A stretch of 5,071 bases of DNA from contig CACZQU010000475.1 of the NCBI GenBank assembly GCA_902783305.1, positions 1-5,071 of the forward strand, given 5' to 3'. The number at the start of each line of letters is the position of its first letter. Within the stretch, counting starts at the first letter, position 1. The notes under the pieces are model-generated. The model ran no database searches and was not told where the DNA came from. It was given only the letters and a program-made list of their open reading frames with translations. The translations under genes and the position numbers were made by a program. This stretch comes from an uncultured Lachnospiraceae bacterium. GTDB taxonomy: Bacteria; Bacillota; Clostridia; Lachnospirales; Lachnospiraceae. Positions 1 to 4,938 of the stretch are shown piece after piece.

Positions 1-1
1 A

Positions 2-112
2 GATCGCACCGATATCCTTATATTAAATCCGGGAAGATATAAAGTCGATCTGAAGGTTTCAGTTAATTCAGGCAGCACAGGAAGCGGGGATATACCGCCG
101 GGACGAGGGTGA
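2..112 (+). CDS. C-terminal end of a truncated upstream gene, function unknown
   Basis: Only the last 36 codons are in the window; the reading frame is open from the left edge to the TGA at 110-112, while the other two plus frames are closed by stops at about 22 and 40. The visible tail contains an alternating hydrophobic/polar stretch (LNPGRYKVDLKVSV), which is what a beta-strand from an Ig-like or prealbumin-like sandwich would look like, followed by a Gly/Ser/Pro-rich end (SGSTGSGDIPPGRG). I do not recognise the family. The terminator hairpin about 80 bases downstream supports this being the real end of a transcribed gene. The fragment is short, so it could still be a chance open frame. 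Confidence 0.45.
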   Translation, partial: DRTDILILNPGRYKVDLKVSVNSGSTGSGDIPPGRG

Positions 113-188
113 CTGCTATTGTCTGACCATGAGGAACTTGCTGCGGATCAGGCAAAGCTGAAAACGAAAAGCAAATCATATATAAATA

Positions 189-217
189 AAAACCAGGGCA
201 CTATGTGCCCTGGTTTT
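189..217. terminator. Bidirectional rho-independent terminator between convergent genes
   Basis: Perfect 11-bp stem AACCAGGGCAC (191-201) with GTGCCCTGGTT (205-215) and a 3-base TAT loop, extendable by two A-T pairs at each end. On the plus strand it is followed by TTTTCTG; on the minus strand the same stem runs into a longer T-rich tract (TTTTTATTTATATA). It therefore can serve both the plus-strand gene ending at 112 and the minus-strand ORF ending at 321. Confidence 0.9.
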
Positions 218-320
218 CTGATCTCCCTGTTGTCCATAAGCGATTCAGGAATCCATGACTCGATGCAATTACGATTGATGGTATTCAATAATTTCGCTGT
301 CGGAATTGAGAAATTGCTCT

Positions 321-707
321 TCACATTTTTATGGCAAAAACAAGTCCGGCTGCAAGGATCAGCACTGAGAGCCCGAGCAGAATCATGACAGACTGTTCTG
401 AAGAACCTCCCTGTTGATCAAATGTCATCCCTTCCGGTGGTGTAAAGCCTTCCCTCCCAAAGGATGGCTGCCTCCTGTTATCCTGAGGAGTGTTATCCTG
501 AACATCGTTTTTCTGTGAGTCCGGTTCGTTCTCAGGGTTATCTGCAGTCTGGGGTGATGATTCTTCATGCGATGTTATTGCATTTGTTTCTTCAACCTGC
601 CTCGGAAGAGAGAGCGCTGTTTCACCACTCTGCTGCGGGATGGCAGATTCAGTGCCGGTGTCTTGTTCTGAAGATGCGGATGCTGTGTCATTTTGCACTG
701 GAGTCAT
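321..707 (-). pseudogene. Probable detached C-terminal stalk and membrane anchor of a surface protein (CotH / carbohydrate-binding-like tail)
   Basis: The 128-residue product has two parts. Residues 1-105 are low-complexity and rich in Ser, Thr, Glu, Gln, Asn and Pro, with no visible globular domain. Residues 106-126 are one hydrophobic membrane segment (SVMILLGLSVLILAAGLVFA) ending in a short basic tail (IKM). The piece REGFTPPEGMTFDQQGG just before the membrane segment resembles the Pro-Glu-Gly-Met linkers near the C-terminus of Firmicutes CotH-like and carbohydrate-binding surface proteins; this is from memory, not a search. As it stands the ORF has no Shine-Dalgarno site before its ATG, no obvious promoter, no signal peptide, and an in-frame TAA two codons upstream. 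I therefore read it as a remnant whose extracellular domain was lost. It could instead be a small real membrane protein with a poorly translated start. Confidence 0.5.
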
Positions 708-728
708 AGTTTATTCAATTCATGACAA

Positions 729-768
729 GAGCCGTGGTGAAGTGAGAAACACTTCTTAACCACGGCTC
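729..768. repeat. Long imperfect inverted repeat (hairpin), possible terminator on the plus strand
   Basis: GAGCCGTGGT (729-738) pairs perfectly with ACCACGGCTC (759-768), and inside it GAAGTG (739-744) pairs with CACTTC (750-755). That leaves a 5-base loop (AGAAA) and a 3-base bulge (TTA, 756-758). On the plus strand it is followed by ATTTGGTGTTTTT, which makes it a moderate intrinsic terminator isolating the promoter at 792 from upstream transcription. On the minus strand it would lie in the leader of the 321-707 ORF with no T-tract after it. No plus-strand gene directly upstream needs it, so it may be left over from a rearrangement. Confidence 0.65.
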
Positions 769-791
769 ATTTGGTGTTTTTCAAAACCTGC

Positions 792-820
792 TTGACAACG
801 CAAAACATCTGATATATACT
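792..820 (+). promoter_or_regulatory. Sigma-A type promoter for the NAD/ADP-ribose cluster
   Basis: A perfect -35 box TTGACA (792-797) is separated by the ideal 17 bases from a good -10 box TATACT (815-820). A second -10-like TATAAT at 822-827 has 24-base spacing and is less likely to be used with this -35. Transcription would start near 827, leaving a leader of roughly 75 bases before the first gene. It is the only strong promoter seen upstream of the plus-strand cluster. Confidence 0.85.
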
Positions 821-846
821 TTATAATATCAAATAGATAATATAAA
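820..846. promoter_or_regulatory. Candidate operator: 27-bp palindrome over the transcription start
   Basis: The left arm TTTATAATATC (820-830) and right arm GATAATATAAA (836-846) are inverted repeats with one mismatch in 11 (826 against 840), around the 5-base centre AAATA. The palindrome begins at the last base of the -10 box and covers the expected start site, the classic place for a repressor. The first gene downstream is an NrtR-type regulator, a family that binds such palindromes and often represses its own operon. Binding is inferred; the region is AT-rich, which raises the odds of chance symmetry. A further GATATC lies at 848-853. Confidence 0.6.
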
Positions 847-892
847 AGATATCGATGATACATTAAGGCATATGAAACCCTATGGGAAATCC

Positions 893-897
893 GGAGG
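893..897 (+). promoter_or_regulatory. Ribosome binding site that fixes the regulator's start at 903
   Basis: GGAGG sits 5 bases before the ATG at 903. The alternative in-frame ATG at 882 has no Shine-Dalgarno site before it, and starting there would bury this site inside the coding sequence. The choice therefore favours 903. Confidence 0.85.
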
Positions 898-902
898 ATG
901 CC

Positions 903-1643
903 ATGAGAATAAAAGATGAAGAAAAAGAGTTTCTGGAGTCATACGATCCATCAATATATGACCGTCCATCCGTGGCAGTGGACATACTGCCGTTTATGCA
1001 GGAATCCGGGAAACTGAAAATTGTGATGGTGAAGAGGGGCGAACCGCCGTTCAAGGACGCATGGGCACTGCCTGGAGGGTTCATCCGGATGGACGAATCA
1101 GCAGACGATGCGGCCAGAAGGGAACTGGAAGAAGAAACCGGCATGAAAGCTTCAAAGATCGAGCAGCTTTATACGTTCTCTGATCCTGGCAGGGATCCAA
1201 GGATGAGGGTATTGTCTGTTGCATATCTGTGCATCGTGCCGGAAGGACCTGTGCCGCTTGCGGCCGGGACGGATGCCTCTGAAGCAGAAGTATTCATTGT
1301 CACAAACCGGAATCCCCTGGAGCTTACCAGTACCGTCGGAACCGTAATCCTTGAGGACAACCTGGCTTTTGACCATGCTGAAATCATCAGGACAGCGCTC
1401 GCAAGGATGGAAGGAAAAGCCTGGTATACGGATATCGCGTTCGCATTCCTGAGAGACAGGGAGTCTTTCACATATAAGGAGCTGATGTATGCGTTTGAAG
1501 CAGTCCTGGGAAAGACTCCGGTTCCAAGCAATTTCCGGCGGAGGGCGAATGGGATCTGGAAAATCGAGCCGACAGGAAAATATGGGCCGCAAAGCGGATT
1601 AAAAATACCGGAGCTTTTCCGTTTTGCCGGGCAGAAGGAATAG
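903..1643 (+). CDS. nrtR: NrtR-type transcriptional regulator (Nudix domain plus winged helix-turn-helix)
   Basis: NrtR proteins are repressors of NAD biosynthesis genes; a Nudix domain senses ADP-ribose or a related metabolite and a C-terminal winged helix binds DNA. This 246-residue product has the family's layout. It opens with the typical ESYDPSIYDRPSVAVDI segment (residues 11-27). A complete Nudix box follows at 59-81 (G59, E65, R73-E74-L75, E77-E78, G80). The linker LAFDHAEII (154-162) is also typical, and the winged helix spans about 172-241 (recognition region FTYKELMYAFEAVLG, then NFRRR and ELFRF). All Nudix-box metal ligands are kept, so it may also hydrolyse ADP-ribose; many regulators of this family have lost them. 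Starting at ATG 882 would add seven residues, but the Shine-Dalgarno site supports 903. It is the first gene of the cluster and sits after a palindrome over the promoter, so self-repression is likely. Next door is a NadD-like gene, the expected kind of NrtR target. Family call firm; effector and targets inferred. Confidence 0.88.
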   Translation: MRIKDEEKEFLESYDPSIYDRPSVAVDILPFMQESGKLKIVMVKRGEPPFKDAWALPGGFIRMDESADDAARRELEEETGMKASKIEQLYTFSDPGRDPRMRVLSVAYLCIVPEGPVPLAAGTDASEAEVFIVTNRNPLELTSTVGTVILEDNLAFDHAEIIRTALARMEGKAWYTDIAFAFLRDRESFTYKELMYAFEAVLGKTPVPSNFRRRANGIWKIEPTGKYGPQSGLKIPELFRFAGQKE

Positions 1644-1696
1644 ACACAGATCAGGAACTGACCACCACATGTCCAACCCATGCCACAGCATTTCAG

Positions 1697-1704
1697 GAAA
1701 GGGG
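1697..1704 (+). promoter_or_regulatory. Ribosome binding site for the TTG start at 1715
   Basis: GAAAGGGG lies about 10 bases before the TTG at 1715. An in-frame TGA at 1706-1708 rules out any earlier start, and the two ATGs at 1705 and 1708 are in another frame. The next in-frame ATG (1730) would delete the first beta-strand of the nucleotide-binding fold, so TTG is the best start. Confidence 0.65.
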
Positions 1705-1714
1705 ATGATGTCGT

Positions 1715-2764
1715 TTGGTTATTGTAGTAATGGGGGGATCCTTTAATCCTCCGACAATTGCCCATTTAAAAATCATGCAGACTGCACTGGACGCTGTAAA
1801 TGGGGAAACAGGTTTCTTCGTGCCGGTCAGTTTCCCCTACCTGAAGAGGAAAATGGCAAAAGCCGGGCAGAGCCACCTGTGCCTTTCGGATAATCTGCGT
1901 ATCAGGATGCTGGAAGCCATGTCTGCATCGGACAGCAGGATCCGGATTTTTACTGAAGCAATGGACAGCCCGTTTTCTGATGATGCCGGACTTATGAAGC
2001 TGATCCAGGACAGATACCCTGATGCCAGCCTTTACTATGCAGCCGGGGCAGATAAGCTGGATCTTCTTGATCACTTTGCGATGAAAAGCGATTTCCTTAA
2101 CTGCTTCCGGTGCATCCTCTATGCAAGAGACAGCAGCCGGTTAAGTGAGGAGATTGCAGCTCATGAACACCTTGCGGAATGCCAGGATGCTTTTATCCTG
2201 GTCAATCCACCGGAAGAAATTGAGGGGATAAGCTCCACCAGAATCAGAGGATATCTGTTTGACATCGGCCCTGTGGCAGAAATGCTTCATCCGGAGGTCA
2301 TTCCACTGCTCCGGGGATTGAGAAAAGAAGACTTTCCGGAAGAAATTTTGCAGTTTAAAGATGGATACCGTTTCCTGTCAAACGATTTTCCTGCCGAAGT
2401 CACGTATGAAGGGATTACATATCCCTGCGCGTCCTTGGCATTCCTGGCATCAAAAACGGACGACATGGCTGAACGGAAGTCGATTTCGAGAATGAATCCC
2501 GTCAAAGCCAGGCAGAAACATAGTGCAGACCCGGGATCCCCTGAATGGAAAACCAACAGAAAAGCCATCATGAAGGAAATCGTCCGGTCGAAATTCCTGC
2601 AGAATCCCAGCCTGATGGAACAGCTGGCTGCGACGGGCAGAAGGAAACTGATCAATGGAGGGAAAAAGGACACGTTCTGGGGTATCAGTCTTATCACATG
2701 GGAAGGCGAAAATCATCTCGGGCAGATCCTCATGAAAGTCAGGGAGGAGGGATTTGAAGGATGA
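1715..2764 (+). CDS. NadD-like mononucleotide adenylyltransferase fused to a C-terminal NADAR domain
   Basis: The 349-residue product has two domains. Residues 1-200 are a nucleotidylyltransferase of the NadD/NMNAT family, which joins the AMP part of ATP to nicotinate or nicotinamide mononucleotide to make the NAD skeleton. The phosphate-binding motif is GGSFNPPTIAH (7-17), closer to the GSFNPxTxxH of eukaryotic NMNATs than to the usual bacterial GGTFDPxHxGH. The second signature is ISSTRIR (172-178). Residues about 213-349 form a NADAR (YbiA, DUF1768) domain: YRFLSNDFP (218-226), YEGITYP (231-237), DTFWGISL (319-326) and WEGENHLGQILMKVRE (329-344). In this domain the helix that normally reads like EHxYQAxK is CASLAFLASK (238-247), lacking the conserved acidic and aromatic residues, so it is probably a binding or scaffold domain rather than an enzyme. 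The TTG start is needed to keep the first beta-strand (VIVV). It lies 71 bases after the regulator with no terminator between, and overlaps the next gene by 4 bases (ATGA). No gene symbol is given, because housekeeping nadD lacks the NADAR part and substrate preference is unknown. Confidence 0.85.
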   Translation: MVIVVMGGSFNPPTIAHLKIMQTALDAVNGETGFFVPVSFPYLKRKMAKAGQSHLCLSDNLRIRMLEAMSASDSRIRIFTEAMDSPFSDDAGLMKLIQDRYPDASLYYAAGADKLDLLDHFAMKSDFLNCFRCILYARDSSRLSEEIAAHEHLAECQDAFILVNPPEEIEGISSTRIRGYLFDIGPVAEMLHPEVIPLLRGLRKEDFPEEILQFKDGYRFLSNDFPAEVTYEGITYPCASLAFLASKTDDMAERKSISRMNPVKARQKHSADPGSPEWKTNRKAIMKEIVRSKFLQNPSLMEQLAATGRRKLINGGKKDTFWGISLITWEGENHLGQILMKVREEGFEG

Positions 2765-3327
2765 AATATACAAGAGAAATGATAGTTGAGCGGTATAATG
2801 CAGGTGAAGAAATGAACGTCATCGCTTTCTGGGGGCATACACCCAATCCCAGAAAGATGACAAAAGCCTGTTTCAGCCAATGGTACGACTGCCGTTTCGA
2901 GGCAGATGGCGTCCGGTACCATACAACAGAACAATACATGATGGCCCGGAAAGCCATGCTGATGGGCGATACCATTACATACGGCAGAATCATGGCCGCG
3001 GATACCCCCAGGGATTACAAAGCATTAGGAAGGGAAGTGCAGAATTTCGATGCCGCTTTGTGGGATCAGGAAAAGTACAACGTGGTCCTTCAGGGAAACC
3101 TGGCGAAATTTTCCCAGAACCCTGAGCTGTTTGAATTCCTTGACGGCACCGGCAGCAGCATCCTGGTAGAGGGCAGCCCCTATGACGGGATCTGGGGCGT
3201 GAATCTGGGAATTGATGATCCGGGGATCAACAACCCTAATAATTGGAAAGGAGAAAACCTCCTGGGCTTTGCCTTGATGGAGGTACGGGATATCCTGCGG
3301 GACGAATCAACACAACAGGACATATAA
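2761..3327 (+). CDS. NADAR family protein (YbiA / DUF1768), predicted ADP-ribose-type N-glycosidase
   Basis: NADAR proteins act on N-glycosidic bonds in ribose derivatives: COG3236 members hydrolyse riboflavin-pathway intermediates, and other members remove ADP-ribose from guanine bases in DNA. This 188-residue protein is a single NADAR domain of normal length. Visible signatures are IAFWGHTP (21-28), CFSQWYDCRF (37-46), the active-site helix TTEQYMMARKAML (55-67) with the conserved acidic residue E57, VEGSPYDGIWGVNLGIDDP (136-154) and NWKGENLLGFALMEVR (161-176). In contrast with the fused NADAR domain just upstream, its key helix is intact, so this is likely the catalytic partner. Translation is coupled: its ATG overlaps the upstream stop codon (ATGA), with a strong GGGAGGAGGG site at 2742-2751. 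Being the FWGH type, it is closer to the ADP-ribose-related members than to a housekeeping riboflavin enzyme; that placement is inference. Substrate unknown. Confidence 0.9.
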   Translation: MKYTREMIVERYNAGEEMNVIAFWGHTPNPRKMTKACFSQWYDCRFEADGVRYHTTEQYMMARKAMLMGDTITYGRIMAADTPRDYKALGREVQNFDAALWDQEKYNVVLQGNLAKFSQNPELFEFLDGTGSSILVEGSPYDGIWGVNLGIDDPGINNPNNWKGENLLGFALMEVRDILRDESTQQDI

Positions 3328-3385
3328 CTTTGCGGAAGCACAACAATAATAACCGGAACGGATAACCGGGAAGGAGGCAGTAAAA

Positions 3386-3991
3386 ATGTTTGAGAACGGG
3401 TTTGGAGGAATGATGAACGGAATGTTCGGGAAAGTGGCACCGGGAATGTGCCGGATTTCCATAAACGGGAACATCGCAGTAAAAACAACAAACGGGTACA
3501 AAGAATTCGATGTGGACAGCGGAAGACTGACAAACTGCGACAGCTTTGTGCTGGATGTCGGGGACGACATGTTCTTCTGCTTCCCGACAAACAAGGCGGC
3601 CAAAGGGGACATCATCCTGGTCGGAGGAAAGCCGAAATGCGTCATGAGCGTCGGGAAAGACACGATCAAAGTCCTTGGGTATGAGGACGGGCAGATCCAG
3701 GAACTGGTGCCGGAGCGCCATATGTTCCTTGGCGAAACCTATTTCTATGGGAAGATCGTTTCTATCTTCGGGAACCGCAAGGGCAGCAGGAAGAAAGGCA
3801 TGGGCAACATCATGAAGTTCATGTTCCTGTCTCAGATGCTGAAGGGAAAAGGAACAGATGAAAGCAGCTCCGGTATGACCCAGCTCCTCCCGTTCATGCT
3901 CATGAGCGGGAACGGTGGGTTCATGGACGGTCTTTTTGAGTTCATGGACGATGAGGATGATGTGGAAAACACGGACGACGGTGAAGCGTAA
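3386..3991 (+). CDS. Conserved-looking protein of unknown function, beta-rich with Met-rich acidic C-terminus
   Basis: I cannot assign a family. The start is well supported by AAGGAGG (3371-3377) 8 bases before the ATG, and the gene lies 58 bases after the NADAR gene on the same strand. In the 201-residue product, residues 1-20 are rich in Gly, Met and Phe. Residues 21-130 look like a compact beta-rich domain: INGNIAVKTTNGYKEFDV, a CDSFVLDVGDDMFFCFP segment, KGDIILVGGKPKCVM and KDTIKVLGYEDGQIQELVPERHMFLGE. It has three or four Cys but no obvious metal-binding CxxC pair. Residues 131-147 hold a basic patch (RKGSRKKGMGN). Residues about 147-185 are unusually Met-rich (IMKFMFLSQML, LLPFMLMSGNGGFMDGL), and the end is strongly acidic (EFMDDEDDVENTDDGEA). 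There is no signal peptide and no convincing membrane helix, so it is probably cytoplasmic. The Met/Phe-rich tail might be a docking or oligomerisation segment; this is a guess. Position between NADAR and vWA genes suggests a subunit of the same system. Confidence 0.8.
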   Translation: MFENGFGGMMNGMFGKVAPGMCRISINGNIAVKTTNGYKEFDVDSGRLTNCDSFVLDVGDDMFFCFPTNKAAKGDIILVGGKPKCVMSVGKDTIKVLGYEDGQIQELVPERHMFLGETYFYGKIVSIFGNRKGSRKKGMGNIMKFMFLSQMLKGKGTDESSSGMTQLLPFMLMSGNGGFMDGLFEFMDDEDDVENTDDGEA

Positions 3992-4025
3992 AACGGCAGA
4001 AATAAACAGGAAGGGGGATTGAACC

Positions 4026-4892
4026 ATGGGAAGCGGAAGCTGGAAGAGGGAGGAATTCCGCAGATACTCTGCAAGCAGGGGAGAAGAGCTGGATGCAGCC
4101 GACAGGGTTGTTTCCAGCATGAACATCCAGGAACGGTTCAAAGAAAAGAAAATACATCCGGACCTTGATCCCTTTAAAATCATGAGGGAATGCAGGGACA
4201 CGAAAGAACACCCGGGAACCAGACCGGTAATTATCGGTCTGGATGTCACCGGGAGCATGTCGGATGTCCTGGAAGAGACGGCGAGGTGCATCGGCACTGT
4301 AATGAACAATATCATGACAGCAGGAGAAACGGTCCCGGAGGCAAAGGATGTGGAATTCTGCATCTCGGCATATGGCGATTTTGCTTATGACAGAGCCCCG
4401 GTACAGTTTTCACAGTTTGAATCGGATACGAGGATTGCGGAACACCTGGACAAGGTATACTTTGAGCGCGGAGGTGGCGGGAATGCCTTCGAATCCACGA
4501 CAGTAATTTGGTACATGGGAACGAGGCACTGCGACCTGGACTGCTGGAAGCGTGGCAGGAAGGGGCTTATCATCACTATAGGCGATGAAGAATGCCCGCC
4601 ATATCTTCCGAAAATACCGCTGGCAAATGCGACAGGGGACAGCCTGCAGGCGGACATCCGGACTAAAGACCTTTACGCGGAAGCCTCCAGGAAATACGAG
4701 ATACACCACATCCATGTCCTGCACAGACGGCAGGATCCACTTATCCGGAAGAGTTGGGAGAAATCTATTGGCGAACAGAATTACCACGAGTCTGAGGTAA
4801 ACGGCCTTGGAAACCTGATTACCAGTATTGTCCTGTCTGCAGGAAAAGAGGAAACGAGCGTTCCCGCAGGTGACGGGATGATTTCATGGTGA
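4026..4892 (+). CDS. von Willebrand factor A (vWA) domain protein with conserved N-terminal extension
   Basis: vWA domains bind a divalent metal and usually mediate protein-protein contact, often in bacterial chaperone-like or stress complexes. This 288-residue protein has an N-terminal extension (MGSGSWKREEFRRYSASRG, 1-19), a linker HPDLDPFKIMRECRDTKEHP (44-63), then the vWA fold from about 66. The metal site is DVTGS (73-77), a DxTxS version of the usual DxSxS. Further conserved points are YGDFAYDRAPVQFSQFESD (116-134), a glycine run GGGGN (149-153) and ITIGDEECPPYLP (183-195). The whole pattern (SGSW start, HPDLDPF, RDSxEHP-like, DVTGSM, DRAPxQxxQFES, GGGGN, IGDE) matches a widespread but poorly characterised class of bacterial vWA proteins, as I recall it. 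There is no signal peptide or membrane helix, so it is cytoplasmic. The start is supported by AGGAAGGGGG (4008-4017). The gap to the preceding gene is 34 bases. Partner and role in the cluster are unknown. Confidence 0.88.
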   Translation: MGSGSWKREEFRRYSASRGEELDAADRVVSSMNIQERFKEKKIHPDLDPFKIMRECRDTKEHPGTRPVIIGLDVTGSMSDVLEETARCIGTVMNNIMTAGETVPEAKDVEFCISAYGDFAYDRAPVQFSQFESDTRIAEHLDKVYFERGGGGNAFESTTVIWYMGTRHCDLDCWKRGRKGLIITIGDEECPPYLPKIPLANATGDSLQADIRTKDLYAEASRKYEIHHIHVLHRRQDPLIRKSWEKSIGEQNYHESEVNGLGNLITSIVLSAGKEETSVPAGDGMISW

Positions 4893-4938
4893 AAAGGATC
4901 TAAACGACGCAAAGGACTGCAAGAGGGGGGTGCGGGGT

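Noticed and set aside
119..388. Plus-strand open frame starting at a TTG just after the first gene fragment
   Set aside because: It reads straight through the strong terminator hairpin at 189-217, has no ribosome site, and its product shows no recognisable domain.
464..709. Plus-strand open frame opposite the stalk ORF
   Set aside because: Its Cys- and His-rich product has no domain, no ribosome site is present, and the opposite strand gives a far more protein-like sequence with a clear membrane segment.
882..902. Upstream ATG at 882 as the start of the regulator
   Set aside because: No Shine-Dalgarno site precedes it, while GGAGG sits 5 bases before the ATG at 903, and NrtR relatives begin near the residues that 903 gives.
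872..919. Possible 15-codon leader peptide (ATG at 872, TGA at 917-919) overlapping the regulator's start
   Set aside because: Only a weak AAGG lies upstream, there is no attenuator hairpin or run of regulatory codons, and an AT-rich leader easily yields such a frame.
3349..3369. Direct repeat of ATAACCGG, two copies 13 bases apart, between the NADAR gene and the next gene
   Set aside because: Only two 8-base copies, no promoter geometry around them and no extension; likely chance. It could be noted again if conserved in relatives.
3236..4363. Long minus-strand open frame (375 codons) opposite the unknown and vWA genes
   Set aside because: It lies antisense to three well-supported genes with good ribosome sites, its product is a disordered mix rich in Phe, His, Ser and Pro with no domain, and it has no plausible start signals. 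It is a shadow of codon bias on the other strand.
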